Part shown: in pieces, positions 37,501 to 44,706 of the stretch
Layout of the letters: each line of letters opens with the position of its first letter
How positions within the stretch are numbered: the first letter of the stretch is position 1
Assembly (NCBI GenBank): GCA_043823825.1
Contig: JBDRTU010000048.1
Span: 1-56,213 of the forward strand
From: JBDRTU01 sp043823825
GTDB lineage: Bacteria; Patescibacteriota; Patescibacteriia; Veblenbacterales; UBA10138
DNA: 56,213 nucleotides
Direction: 5' to 3'
Position numbers and translations under genes: made by a program
The notes under the pieces: generated by a model
The model's input: the letters and a program-made list of their open reading frames with translations, nothing else
What the model was told of the DNA's origin: nothing
Databases searched by the model: none

Positions 37501-37840
37501 ACCGCAAAAGTTTTATAATAGCAAGTATACTCAAGTGGATAATCTTGAGGTCGGGTTTGCCTACTTTATAAAATTTAATAATGATCAAAATGTAACTATT
37601 GCTGCTGCCGCTACAATTTCAGATTTTTCTTTACCTATGGCTGCAGGGACGAGTGGTTTTGGCTCGTTGTCTACATCAGTACCAATTAGCGCTATAACAT
37701 TTACCCCAGGTATAATTGGTAATTTGAAATACTTCGACCTCTCCACAGGGGGTTTTGTTGGTGGCGTAACCCAAATTGATCCAGGTGTTGGTTATACAGG
37801 TAATGCAAGTGAGGCAGGAACTTTGACAATAACCAAGTAA
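28541..37840 (+). CDS. 3099-residue multidomain surface protein: pilin-like anchor, Ig/TIG domains, inserted CBM, ten InlB-type repeats
   Basis: The N-terminus resembles TrbC/VirB2-type pilin membrane modules: a signal-like helix (about 12-33), then two helices (about 60-82 and 100-125). Next are SbsA-type Ig domains (FNEPM, FTEVMD, FNKLVD) and at least seven IPT/TIG domains (for example GVGQYLTISGWNFGN, AGTWVTIRGGNFGDC). A jelly-roll carbohydrate-binding-like module (from NSSFENV) is inserted in one Ig domain near 1450-1570. From about 2098 to 2955 come ten InlB-type repeats (LTATPAAGFHFNSWSGDC type) with regularly paired cysteines (GIDCGADC), suggesting disulphides. A C-terminal beta domain starts GWNFISLPF. 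It lies 12 bases after yqeY, and a terminator covers its stop codon. Likely an adhesin or host-contact fibre; function inferred. Confidence 0.85.
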   Translation: MSQNKLSSKFLKLTSGSIIIVALVVVCWPVVASAQTAGGLTNFAGETSLGTQVELISTVARIINIVLGILGVIAIGIILYGGFLWLSSRGNQEQIAKAKKVLANGLIGLVIILTSFAIASFVFGKLYEATGGPNACAVPPCNPPPPNFGSDYLKTKWVQPTRENVKLCFAPQAGFNYEVKSSSPVNQDTFRVEDEAGNLFYDAAFDSYYPGAADPNDDVISFTHQDHEFAENTIYTVTLQSLTGYDPLRAKDIFSKVPLIKRWSFKTGTESDNTAPEVVLPTQPKTNETDVCRKTPIQVEFNEPMLTTSFKVNDPAATVKLEKINGWNGAVLSNITLTDPSFGHDLQIVTVAATTTLEENAFYKVTLIGGINGIKDACSIPLENDYVWEFQTGTTINCEPTITDVAPMKGDYSDHISVKGTNFFKDGEVYFNDFASGNSSFDGESNILCWNSTSRDNVTACANNEIIVRVPVGATTGPAYDQDGYTVSTGPIQVKVDRFWSNKWTGFIIGSPFIGELSPGRGGVGQYLTISGWNFGNAEGVVYFIDSNGNQVVAEQPLGCDDWWQETEIVVKVPAVLAGQFYEVQVVTALGGTNAGNKPSNTEYFNVTADPPGPGICELNPVSEDILNLPVDITVKGERFGAAPGKLTFETIEATKFNLPDYKWTAGEIMSQTPLVTGVNALGKGDWRVRVTSGGKTSNFKKFRVTDITGVTDNRPPEVVDYQLCSANTQSPSPYYNTENACTNALVSARFTEVMDETTIDLNAIELQKCNNTVNFDPLACAIVVLNNLEYLRNSINQVIGFTVKPVPALESNYWYEATIKNTVTSLVGLSMVADYTWHWRVGPGVCPVNKVILSPSSANLAAVGDTQDFNANAIATNCNILEPASLTWAWDYGNDPVSDPPPPDRIEINQAVAPNPNANKLSITALAETVNGPAFVNAETENKKSDDADVYVGGGLGGGGCAAAGPPVITDMKPVNGRAESKVTTVVTITGRNFDCSGSVYFGSVKAVQAMCGSWGPNTIVVAAPVLAAGQHNVSVETRLGLSTTATDADAIQPIFTANNIIRPGICSLMPNRGPEGTRVSIKGYNFTDTPPPTPVNFNTSAVFFPKLGTLSHVIHDYTKWSNKEIVFNVPPPRSGKAWVQVDYGAAGGGLRKSNEVDYYGNPYITDIIPSTGPAGTWVTIRGGNFGDCLNLGVAVGQLCTVAFTDSSGAETLSDPLPSACLAEDIWTDREIIVKVPDFGGTQFDSTVTVYNDDPPALSVTADKKFDYNPNLPLAPGLCSLAPDTVKPAGLLPEPALPEPITLKGDGFSAINRQINFSNKTNLIPVNWIDDAQASVTAPNDTESGDVTVQKIVTIKVEKCNGVMIGGICIGFWSEENNDVTVISNPKYFTVGTTTTTPGDLRVTDFVPLDGDTNICRNTALSAVFNKLVDKNSISSTNVRLIGSFNNLVSNSSFENVLGIEWDTPVCASRSNIRANSGSWSLNPCMIPTTQIVNGLTVGKKYQASVYWWAQGNVDFSVVDQNGEIAKVNDNGAVNEWRRLELSFVAASETVTLELIEYAGNAFFDDVELILYPEVVGSIKLVNDNTGISKLNFVPNEPLEGNTLYRFRLGNDLKGKDSSLINCTMAPGCEVSFTTGSYICQLAQVTITPPQRLFRKVSESQDFEAKALAPDGKELAANFTWQEKDTANVITVTSPLDTSIVSVEPTVTLAEPNGKNGQATMTVTANAGVAGTKSASAEVEVFICEDPFIYQDSDYNFEFKYCVAKVLGGLTLPRLSAPVVRDLVINPESNDPDLLKEILFNVEDAEDIIGLRIYTNLNRLTPADWLKNKPQGSSATISSFTIDGYEAGQGGQTVYITAPNVTAGGNIWLNEYLLSYNTNARADSQTIYNELKNSWQFNTNLASVTSKQQMRADLQRLTDLNTMREIFDRYAVLHNYTVPQLPAGSYVPGFSTSKWNSWQQTLSSTLGRNLPKDPINKLVNCEGNVGATCADNADCDSGNCKADSTCSSTGYDAQTCWNEQTKDFLCPAGSYIYRYRVMDQQTARLYFTAEFDNGGLGVTWKGSPEITVPTLPIDANDQCQAIQPQVWQEVKYKDPPLTINRTGSGLVASQDLKINCGGACNAIYNEGEEVKLTATPAAGFHFNSWSGDCILPVVGTNCTVQMAGDQEVGALFSASTYTLSITKDGEGTVLSDPAGIDCSDNCTSTSASYTGGPWVTLTATPELGYVFAGWGGSCMGTGDCAVIMGSNKTVGAKFLPVETLSVTKVGTGSVMSLPAGINCGADCDYDYVEDTSVTLTAVAGVGFQFTGWEVNGSDTVCSDIGSCIVIMDDAKAVKATFEVVIVNYKLTVVRSGTGTGLVTGGAPAGIDCGADCNEIYQEGTNISLIASAGIGSEFTGWLVNGQDAVCPGLGDCSLTMDGVKTVTASFKPKEFELEVSIIGTSGRVTSDPIGIDCDNNVGDCTKNFIYGQTITLTPIAVNPNVFVGWGGDVNCGGVGICTITMTKDLVVTAKFDQVYKLALEKAGDGSGKVTSNPLGRSGGIDCGDTCEDEFIVDDSLTLVASAYAGSEFAGWKVKVNNIVVAACGLPLLGDCDLQPNNTNPVTVEATFNHVNVSYQLKVIPAGSGKGVVTSDPSGIDCGNGQLSCIAFYKEDTVITLTAAPAGGSVFTSWSGDTTCGANNPCQLTMNGKKEVTATFTASNFSLTVVNAGGGLVTSDVPGISCQPTCNASYASGSMVTLTAQQNLGYTFDGWQGSGCFGIGLCQINIINNNKTVAALFSQNTYTLNVEKLGLGSGTIKSDDTRVDMNCNPNCGIVSLVYVGNSNVILTATALPGSNFTGWQNCTSNPAPNSCQVTMSSNKTVKATFDIAAPVTHTLTVNPPPVNGTITGAGINCPGDCTETTAAPSIALTANPAAGYKLKQWLGDAAACGANPNCTVQLTIDKTVSAEFEVAVVTHTYSMVAGWNFISLPFEVADGTWNVLFPTAIDKPQKFYNSKYTQVDNLEVGFAYFIKFNNDQNVTIAAAATISDFSLPMAAGTSGFGSLSTSVPISAITFTPGIIGNLKYFDLSTGGFVGGVTQIDPGVGYTGNASEAGTLTITK

Positions 37841-37853
37841 TTGGTTATTTTTC
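37828..37853 (+). terminator. Terminator at the end of the giant surface gene
   Basis: Perfect 9-bp inverted repeat AATAACCAA/TTGGTTATT spanning the TAA stop, followed by T-rich sequence. The stem is AT-rich, so strength is moderate. Confidence 0.55.
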
Positions 37854-37883
37854 CATAAATCTTTTATAATTTATTTATAATGC

Positions 37884-38017
37884 TTAGGACTCACGCGTTT
37901 GGCTCCCTTTTATGTCATTGCGAGGGCCCTCGCCTTGGCGGGGAAATAAAGCAATCTTAGTCAAGCACTCATTGATTGATATCGGGGTGGCAATGACGAC
38001 AAACGCATAAGTCCTAA
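37884..38017. mobile_element. MITE-like palindromic element (134 bp)
   Basis: TTAGGACTCACGCGTTTG (37884-37901) pairs with CAAACGCATAAGTCCTAA (38000-38017) at 16 of 18 positions. Inside are GTCATTGCGAGG and GGCAATGACG, typical of the dispersed 'TCATTGCGAG' palindromic repeats found between genes in many bacteria. No coding capacity. It sits between the giant surface gene and the next surface gene. Confidence 0.6.
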
Positions 38018-38035
38018 TATTTAGCAATAATTATT

Positions 38036-38740
38036 ATGTTTGATGAAATAACCAAAGAATCAGCAAAGCGTGGCGTGGAAGATATTTTTTCAGAAACCGA
38101 GCCTAGCCCCACTATTCCAACTGGAACGGCTAATCAGCCCCCAATGGTTCCACCAACACCCACAACCCCTCCGCCACCGGTGTCACTAACAGGTCAGTCT
38201 TTTTCTACCAAGCCTGAGATGGGAATTATGCCACCAGTATCAGATGATGGTAGTAAGAAAAAGTGGCTAATTATTGGTTTGGTAATTATAGGTTTAACCG
38301 CTATTGCCTTAATAGGTTATTGGTTATTAACACGGACTGTCACAGATTCGTCTCCGACTACTAACAATATTATTAATACTCCAGTCAATGAGCCTGTTGT
38401 ACAACCACCTCCACCTCCTCCACCGCCGCCAGTGGTAAATCCTGAATTAGAAGATAATGATGGCGATCGCTTAAATACCAGTGAAGAGCTTAATTTTGGC
38501 ACTGACCCGAATAATCCCGACAGTGATAGCGATGGTTTATTTGACGGGGAGGAAGTGATGATATACAAAACCAATCCTTTAAATTCAGATACTGACGCTG
38601 ATGGTTTTATGGATGGTGAAGAAGTAAGTAATGGTTATGATCCTAATGGATCCGGTCGTTTACTGGAATTACCTAATGGCGAGCTAAATTTTCAAGAGGT
38701 TGATTCCTTGTTAAAGCAAATAGATCAGGGCACTACCTAA
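38036..38740 (+). CDS. Membrane-anchored calcium-binding (thrombospondin type 3 repeat) protein
   Basis: 234 residues: Pro/Thr-rich N-terminus (about 25-65), one membrane helix (about 79-99), a Pro spacer with nine consecutive prolines, and three DxDxDG-type loops (DNDGDRLNTSEE, DSDSDGLFDGEE, DTDADGFMDGEE) at about 140-205. These loops are the thrombospondin type 3 calcium-binding motif. The cytoplasmic N-terminus and exposed Ca-binding stalk suggest a surface or envelope tether. The next gene has the same layout and follows after 21 bases with AAAGGAGG before its start. Confidence 0.75.
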   Translation: MFDEITKESAKRGVEDIFSETEPSPTIPTGTANQPPMVPPTPTTPPPPVSLTGQSFSTKPEMGIMPPVSDDGSKKKWLIIGLVIIGLTAIALIGYWLLTRTVTDSSPTTNNIINTPVNEPVVQPPPPPPPPPVVNPELEDNDGDRLNTSEELNFGTDPNNPDSDSDGLFDGEEVMIYKTNPLNSDTDADGFMDGEEVSNGYDPNGSGRLLELPNGELNFQEVDSLLKQIDQGTT

Positions 38741-38761
38741 TATTTTAAAAGGAGGTTTTTT

Positions 38762-40057
38762 ATGCTTGGTTTAACCAAAAGAACAGCAAACATTGAGCGA
38801 TTGTCGCCAACTGCACCTTTAGGCAACAAACCACTGGGTGAAATTTATACAATGCCAACTTCTGCCGGGTCTACTCCTTCTTCTGCTCCCACCCCCCAAG
38901 CGCCTAGTCACCGCAAATTAACCTGGTTATGGTGGGTTATTGGAGTAATAATTTTAGGAGTTGGTGGTGTAATTATTTATTTTAACTTTGGTACCACTAC
39001 TCCGAGTACCAACACTAATCTGCCAGTAGTTAACAATAATACTAATCAACCAGTAGTGGACCAACCACCGCCACCGCCAGAAGAACCATTAGTAGAATTT
39101 ACCCCTTTAGAGCGCGATCGTTTGCGTTATCTTGATATAAAAACTTTACAAGCAGCTTTAGAACTTTATTATACCGATCGTGGTTTGTATCCTATTTCGG
39201 TCAGCGGGGTAGAGCTTGGTAAAAATGGCGCTAAAACTTTATCAGCCGCTGGTTTTAGTGATTATCCTCAAAACCCTATTTATTTAGCAGAGGTGCCCAC
39301 AGACCCGCAAGCCGAGGTTACCGGTGCTAGTTACAGTTATACCAGCCCCGTCGGTTCCTCTTACAATATTACCTTTAGCTTAGAGCAGGGGGTAGCGAAT
39401 TTAATCGTTGGTTTTCATTACTTAACGCCCAAGGGGTTTGATGGTGCAGACGACTCTAATAAAGAGCCTGATCCAGATCAGCCGTCGCTCACTCCACCGG
39501 TTAGCAGCCCAGACACTGATAGTGATGGATTAACTGATGTTGAAGAATTGCTTTACGGTTCACTAGTGGATAATCAAGATAGTGATAACGATGGTTATTT
39601 GGATGGCAGTGAAGTAATACAAGGATATGATCCCATAATAGGTGAAGGGGCCTTATTGGCAGCCTCTTCCTATTTTTTCCAGTACCAAAATCCGCAATAT
39701 AATTACTCTTTACTTTACCCTGCCGAGTGGCAAATACAAAGTTTAGATGAGTTATCTCGCGAGGTTATTTTTACTTCGGCCACTGATGAATTTATTCAAG
39801 TTATCGTGCAAGATAATCCCGAGTTGAAGTCGGGGGCAGAATGGTATATTAGTTATGTGCCTTCGTTGAGTTTATCCGAAGTGCCAACTGTTACAATTGG
39901 GGAATTTGTAGCAGCTCGCAGTTTAGACGGTTTAAATCTTTATTTGGCAGTAGGCCCCCAGTTAATTACCCTTAGTTATAATATTGGCACGCATGAAACA
40001 GCAGATTACTTGACTACTTGGCAAATGATGTACCAGTCGTTTGCAATAGCTGAGTAA
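38762..40057 (+). CDS. Membrane-anchored protein with pseudopilin-like, calcium-loop and PsbP-like regions
   Basis: 431 residues, strong ribosome-binding site AAAGGAGG. Pro/Ser-rich N-terminus, one membrane helix (about 58-80), Pro spacer. A region at about 115-215 resembles the globular part of type II secretion pseudopilins (RYLDIKTLQAALELYYTDRG with following GLYP). Two DxDxDG loops lie near 250-285. A C-terminal PsbP/DUF1795-like region (about 305-430) begins YSLLYPAEWQIQ. Paralogous in design to the preceding gene. Role unknown; extracytoplasmic location is well supported. Confidence 0.7.
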   Translation: MLGLTKRTANIERLSPTAPLGNKPLGEIYTMPTSAGSTPSSAPTPQAPSHRKLTWLWWVIGVIILGVGGVIIYFNFGTTTPSTNTNLPVVNNNTNQPVVDQPPPPPEEPLVEFTPLERDRLRYLDIKTLQAALELYYTDRGLYPISVSGVELGKNGAKTLSAAGFSDYPQNPIYLAEVPTDPQAEVTGASYSYTSPVGSSYNITFSLEQGVANLIVGFHYLTPKGFDGADDSNKEPDPDQPSLTPPVSSPDTDSDGLTDVEELLYGSLVDNQDSDNDGYLDGSEVIQGYDPIIGEGALLAASSYFFQYQNPQYNYSLLYPAEWQIQSLDELSREVIFTSATDEFIQVIVQDNPELKSGAEWYISYVPSLSLSEVPTVTIGEFVAARSLDGLNLYLAVGPQLITLSYNIGTHETADYLTTWQMMYQSFAIAE

Positions 40058-40086
40058 CAAGGTCATTAAGCAAGGATCAGGGTGTA

Positions 40087-40551
40087 ATGCCAGTAAGACG
40101 TCAATCAGGCCGGTGGCAGCTAAAAAAAATAGCTCGGTCAAACATTGCTATTTTGAATATTTCCAATTTATCACTACCCAATCGCTGGACTAGTCAGTGT
40201 TTACAATTGATTAAACGCGCTCTCAAACAACACAACCTAACCCAGTATGAGATATCAGTGGCACTGGTTAAGCCTGCTACTATTCGTGAGTTGAATCAAA
40301 GTTATCGTCGAAACCATCAAGTAACTGATGTTTTGTCATTCATTTATGATAAAACAGCAAAACAAATAAACGGTGAAATAGTTATTTGCTTATCGCAAGC
40401 CCTCAAGCAAGCAAAAAGAAAAAAACATAATTTAGCTCGTGAGCTTAACATTCTAGTTGTTCATGGTACATTACATTTATTGGGTTATGATCACAAAACT
40501 GTTAAGGAACGTCGTCTAATGAGGCAGCAGGAAACCGAGCGCATACCCTAA
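40087..40551 (+). CDS. ybeY: Endoribonuclease YbeY (rRNA maturation)
   Basis: 154 residues. The metal-binding motif is VVHGTLHLLGYDH (H-x3-H-x5-H, about 128-140). The family-typical upstream NQSYRRNHQVTDVLSF holds the conserved Arg and DVLSF. It processes 16S rRNA 3' ends and takes part in ribosome quality control. It overlaps no neighbour; dgkA follows after 13 bases. Confidence 0.93.
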   Translation: MPVRRQSGRWQLKKIARSNIAILNISNLSLPNRWTSQCLQLIKRALKQHNLTQYEISVALVKPATIRELNQSYRRNHQVTDVLSFIYDKTAKQINGEIVICLSQALKQAKRKKHNLARELNILVVHGTLHLLGYDHKTVKERRLMRQQETERIP

Positions 40552-40564
40552 GTAAAATATTTTT

Positions 40565-40912
40565 ATGAGTCATTTAGTAAAAAATTTCAAATTCGCTTGG
40601 CACGGTTTAGTTTATATTTTTAAAAGAGAGAAGAATTTTAAAATAGAATTGATTCTTTTTGTCTTAGCGGTATTGGTTGCTTGGTGGTTGGAATTTTCTA
40701 TTATGGCATGGGCCTTATTAATTCTTTTGGCCGTATTAGTAATTATTTTAGAGATTAATAACACGATTATCGAAAGAATTTTAGATATGGTAGAACCTCG
40801 GTTATCTGGTCAAGTGGGGTTAATAAAAGATATTCAGGCGGCCATTGTCTTAATGATGGCCGCCGCCGCTTTTTTAGTGGGGCTACTTTTGATTATTGAA
40901 CACCTGCCTTGA
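40565..40912 (+). CDS. dgkA: Diacylglycerol/undecaprenol kinase (DgkA family)
   Basis: 115 residues with three membrane helices, the normal family size. Signature ILEINNTIIERILDMVEP, with the catalytic Glu/Asn cluster, is followed by IKDIQAAIVLMMAAAA. An N-terminal amphipathic stretch FKFAWHGLVYIFKREKNF matches. In Gram-positive-like bacteria this family phosphorylates undecaprenol for wall synthesis. Linked to ybeY as in many genomes. Ends with TGA, which supports the standard code. Confidence 0.92.
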   Translation: MSHLVKNFKFAWHGLVYIFKREKNFKIELILFVLAVLVAWWLEFSIMAWALLILLAVLVIILEINNTIIERILDMVEPRLSGQVGLIKDIQAAIVLMMAAAAFLVGLLLIIEHLP

Positions 40913-41059
40913 ACAATTAAATTATTCACTGAGCTGGCTTTACCTTTCCTAAGCAAGGGTTTATAATTAAAGTAATATTATCTTACATTTTTACCATCCT
41001 TTTCTTAAATCTTCAGTCTTAAACTTATTATTAAAGGATAGAATAGCAAGTTTTTAATC

Positions 41060-42298
41060 ATGCCTGCCAAAGATCTTATCACTGGTTTAGATATAGGTTC
41101 TACTGCTATTAGAGCTGTAGTGGCTCAACCGAACGATGGTGCAGAGCTCCATATTTTAGGATTGGCAGAAGTACCATCGCAAGGAATACATAAAGGGGTG
41201 GTTACCAGTATTGAAGATGCGGTCTCAGCGATTTCTTCAGTTTGGGAAAAGGTAGAACGTATGACCGGTACACCCATTGAACACGCTTGGGTGAGCATTA
41301 ATGGCAGCCATATTCTAGCGCAATCCAGTCATGGCGTGATTGCTGTTTCTAAAGCTGACGGAGAAATTAAAGAAGAAGATGTTGATCGGGTGGTAGAAGC
41401 GGCTCAAGCGGTCGCCACGCCGCCTAATTATGAAATCCTTCATGTCTTACCTAGGAGTTTTGTTGTGGATAATCAAGCTGGCATTAAAGACCCGGTTGGC
41501 ATGACTGGTGTGAGACTAGAAGTAGAAGCGCAGATTATTGAAGGACAGTCAGCTCAAATTAAGAATTTAACGAAATGTGTTTATCGAACTGGAGTGGATA
41601 TTGATGATTTAGTCTTAGCCATTTTAGCTAATGCCGAAGCAGTGTTGACCAAGCGACAGAAAGAACTAGGTGTGGTCTTGGTAAATATTGGTGGTTCTAC
41701 TACCAGCATATTGGTTTTTGAAGAAGGCGATCCTTTACACACTGCCATTTTACCAGTTGGTTCTGGCCATATTACCAATGACATAGCGATTGGCCTTAGA
41801 ACCTCCATTGATTTAGCTGAACGCCTAAAGCTGGAATATGGCCAAGCGCAGGCATCTGAAGTAGGTAAGCGTGAGGAAATTGATTTATCAGAAATTTCTG
41901 CTGAAGAAGGCATTATTAATCGTCGGCACTTAGCAGACATTATTGAGGCGCGTTTAGTGGAAATTTTTAGTTTGGTTGAGAAAGAATTAGAGCGCATTGA
42001 TCGTTCAGGAATGTTGCCAGCAGGAGTTGTGTTTACAGGTGGTGGCGCTAAATTACCAGGCGTGGTGGAGGTGGCCAAAAGAGAATTTCGTCTCCCCGCA
42101 TCATTAGGTTATCCTGTTGACATCGCTAGTCCCCTAGAGCGGGTAAATGATTTAGCTTTTACCACCGCCGTTGGTTTAGCACGCTGGGGTTCTGAAACGT
42201 CAAGCGGGCGCTCCGGTGGTCTGCGCTTAGGTCGTTTTTCCTCTATTCAGGATGTTACGGAACGAATGAAGCAGTGGTTTAAATCTTTAGTCCCTTAA
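41060..42298 (+). CDS. ftsA: Cell division protein FtsA
   Basis: 412 residues. Actin-fold phosphate loops are TGLDIGSTAIRAVV (1) and VVLVNIGGSTTSILVF (2), with the adenosine motif VVFTGGGAKLPG. The 1C subdomain inserts at about 85-165. A C-terminal amphipathic tail (RMKQWFKSLVP) is the membrane-targeting helix. FtsA tethers FtsZ to the membrane. ftsZ follows after 22 bases. Confidence 0.96.
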   Translation: MPAKDLITGLDIGSTAIRAVVAQPNDGAELHILGLAEVPSQGIHKGVVTSIEDAVSAISSVWEKVERMTGTPIEHAWVSINGSHILAQSSHGVIAVSKADGEIKEEDVDRVVEAAQAVATPPNYEILHVLPRSFVVDNQAGIKDPVGMTGVRLEVEAQIIEGQSAQIKNLTKCVYRTGVDIDDLVLAILANAEAVLTKRQKELGVVLVNIGGSTTSILVFEEGDPLHTAILPVGSGHITNDIAIGLRTSIDLAERLKLEYGQAQASEVGKREEIDLSEISAEEGIINRRHLADIIEARLVEIFSLVEKELERIDRSGMLPAGVVFTGGGAKLPGVVEVAKREFRLPASLGYPVDIASPLERVNDLAFTTAVGLARWGSETSSGRSGGLRLGRFSSIQDVTERMKQWFKSLVP

Positions 42299-42320
42299 TT
42301 ATTTAGCAACCCCTAAATTT

Positions 42321-43532
42321 ATGGAAGTAAAACCAGCTATCGAAACCTTTGCTAAAATTAAAGTCGTTGGTGTTGGTGGTTCGGGTAGCGCTGCCATCAA
42401 TCGCATGATTTCTGCTCGCACTCGTGGTGTTGAATTTATTGCGATTAATACCGATGCCCAAGCCTTACATCAGTCACGTGCTCCGGTGAAAGTTCATATT
42501 GGCAAAGAAACTACTCGTGGTTTGGGGGCTGGGATGGATCCGGAGTTAGGCGGACAAGCGGCAGACGAAAGTAAAGATGAAATTAAAGACACAGTGAAAA
42601 ATGCCGATATGGTTTTTTTAACCTGTGGTTTAGGTGGTGGCACTGGTTCGGGAGCGAGCCCATTAGTGGCAGAGCTCGCGCAAGCGGCTGGCGCCTTGAC
42701 AGTGGCAGTAGTGACCAAGCCTTTTAGTTTTGAGGGGGCCCAGCGTCGTTCTATTGCTGAACGGGGTTTAGAACAGCTAGCTGATAAGGTTGATACTATC
42801 ATCACTATTCCCAACGACCGAATCTTGCAGTTGATTGATAAAAAAACCACCTTGCTTGAATCATTTGCTTTTGTGGATGAAGTGCTCCGTCAAGGCGTAC
42901 AGGGGATTTCCGATATCATTACTATTCCTGGATTGATCAACGTTGACTTTGCTGATGTCAAGGCCATTATGGCTGGCGCTGGTTCGGCCTTAATGGGTAT
43001 TGGTATTGCTAAAGGAGAAAATAAAGCAGTGGACGCTGCTAAGGCAGCGATTGATTCACCACTATTAGAAATGTCAATTGAAGGTGCCAAAGGAATACTT
43101 TTTACCATCACCGGCGGCCCTGATCTTTCAATGTATGATGTAAATGAAGCGGCACGGGTCATTACAGCTTCGGCCGACCCCAATGCCAAAATAATTTTTG
43201 GCGCGGTAATTGACGAGAATCTTAAAGATGAATTGTTTATCACAGTGATTGCCACCGGCTTTAGCCAACTCGCGAAAAAGAATATTAATCATTCGGCCAC
43301 TGCCCCCAGTTATTCACCGCTCTCCTTTTTTAAATCAGAGCGTTTAGCTGACGAAACTGGTAAAAAGGGAGCTAAGGGTTTTAAGAAAGACGAAGCAGCA
43401 AAGCGTGAACGCTCTGCGCCGGCTAAAGCCCCTGTTTATGAAGAACAACTCAAGATTGATCAGGATGAGACAGCTAAGTCGTTGGATGAAGACTACGAAA
43501 TCCCGGCTTTTATAAGGAAGAAGTTAAAGTAA
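42321..43532 (+). CDS. ftsZ: Cell division GTPase FtsZ
   Basis: 403 residues. VVGVGGSGSAAINRM, the tubulin signature GGGTGSGASP (about 113-122) and T7 loop NVDFADVKAIM are all intact. A linker (about 325-390) leads to the C-terminal FtsA-binding peptide DYEIPAFIRKKLK. Forms the division ring. The ftsA-ftsZ pair is followed within 10 bases by a hydrolase. Confidence 0.97.
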   Translation: MEVKPAIETFAKIKVVGVGGSGSAAINRMISARTRGVEFIAINTDAQALHQSRAPVKVHIGKETTRGLGAGMDPELGGQAADESKDEIKDTVKNADMVFLTCGLGGGTGSGASPLVAELAQAAGALTVAVVTKPFSFEGAQRRSIAERGLEQLADKVDTIITIPNDRILQLIDKKTTLLESFAFVDEVLRQGVQGISDIITIPGLINVDFADVKAIMAGAGSALMGIGIAKGENKAVDAAKAAIDSPLLEMSIEGAKGILFTITGGPDLSMYDVNEAARVITASADPNAKIIFGAVIDENLKDELFITVIATGFSQLAKKNINHSATAPSYSPLSFFKSERLADETGKKGAKGFKKDEAAKRERSAPAKAPVYEEQLKIDQDETAKSLDEDYEIPAFIRKKLK

Positions 43533-43542
43533 TTTTTAATTA

Positions 43543-44313
43543 ATGACCAAGTGCAATATAAAAAACCGCAAGGGTCAAAAGGTTGTAGTAGTAGTTGAAG
43601 AGCCTACTGACCCAAAGGGGCTAGCTTTTGTAATGCATGGTTTAGGTGGTTTCAAGGAACAACCACATGTGCAGACTTTTGCTGCGGCTTTTTTACAAAA
43701 CGATTATACTGCCGTCAGGTTTGATACTACTAATAGTTTAGGAGAGAGCGATGGTAAGTATGAGGATGCGACCACCACTAATTATTATGAAGACTTAGAA
43801 GACGTTATTACCTGGGCAAAAACTCAATCTTGGTATAAGGAACCGTTTGTCCTATGTGGACATAGTTTAGGTGGTATTAGTACGGCATGGTACGCAGAAA
43901 AGTTTCCTGACAAAGTTAAAGCACTAGCTCCTATTTCTACAGTTGTATCTGGTAAAATATCATTAGAAAGTTCCAAGAACAAAGAATGGCGTAAGTGGAA
44001 AGAGACTGGTTGGTATATTAGTCGCAGCTCTACTCCACCATATGTTGAAAAACGACTTAAATGGTTTCATATAGAGGATAGGTTAAAGTACAACCTTATG
44101 CCAAAGGTAGAAAAGCTTACTATGCCGGTATTAATGATTGTCGGTGAGAATGATGATTCTACTCCACCTGAGCACCAAAAGGTTTTTTATGATAGTCTAC
44201 CTGGAAGAAAAGAAATGCATATTATTAAAAATGCCCCCCACACTTTCAAAGAGCAACCACATCTGGAAGAAATAAAGGCTTTATTTAATCAGTGGATTAA
44301 AAAATTAACTTAA
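43543..44313 (+). CDS. Alpha/beta hydrolase (serine esterase/acyl hydrolase type)
   Basis: 256 residues. Oxyanion region VMHGLGGFKEQ, nucleophile elbow LCGHSLGGIS (Ser about 107), acid VGENDDSTPP, and His in NAPHTFKEQ complete the triad. It is most like the family that hydrolyses small esters or acyl chains (2-hydroxymuconate/feruloyl esterase-like). Substrate unknown. The gene lies 10 bases after ftsZ and probably shares its transcript, ending at the terminator at 44493. Confidence 0.85.
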   Translation: MTKCNIKNRKGQKVVVVVEEPTDPKGLAFVMHGLGGFKEQPHVQTFAAAFLQNDYTAVRFDTTNSLGESDGKYEDATTTNYYEDLEDVITWAKTQSWYKEPFVLCGHSLGGISTAWYAEKFPDKVKALAPISTVVSGKISLESSKNKEWRKWKETGWYISRSSTPPYVEKRLKWFHIEDRLKYNLMPKVEKLTMPVLMIVGENDDSTPPEHQKVFYDSLPGRKEMHIIKNAPHTFKEQPHLEEIKALFNQWIKKLT

Positions 44314-44492
44314 GGCATTTTAGACTCTTTGCTGGGTTTTGGATTGACCAAAGCCTGTTTTTTTGCTAAAATGTATATATTGAGCAATATTAAAATAAAA
44401 ATAAATGCCTGATTCCCCCCCTTGTTTTATAAGGTTTAGTAATATTTACTTCCTCTTACCCAGTATCAGCCTAAAAAGAGGTGATTTTAGAG

Positions 44493-44520
44493 CCTTTGAT
44501 TTTTAATCAAGGGTTTTTTT
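44493..44520 (+). terminator. Terminator after the ftsAZ-hydrolase run
   Basis: CCTTTGATT/AATCAAGGG (9 bp, one G-U) followed by seven T. The 477-base gap from 44314 to 44789 holds this terminator, then an AT-rich stretch, then the nrd promoter; no gene was seen in it. Confidence 0.75.
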
Positions 44521-44706
44521 GACCCCCATACCTAACAATATCACCCCTTGTTTAATTAAATCTTTGTCTTATTTTGTTAAAATCTACTATCTTTTAATCT
44601 AATACTGTTTAAAGTTAGGTGTGGGGGTGTACTTATCCACAAAGGATCTTTAATAAAAACTACTTTTAGGTAAAAAATTGCTGAAACTAGAGAATTTTAT
44701 TGTTTT

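Noticed and set aside
38317..38574. Minus-strand open frame with polyglycine
   Set aside because: Antisense shadow of the proline spacer in the calcium-loop protein.
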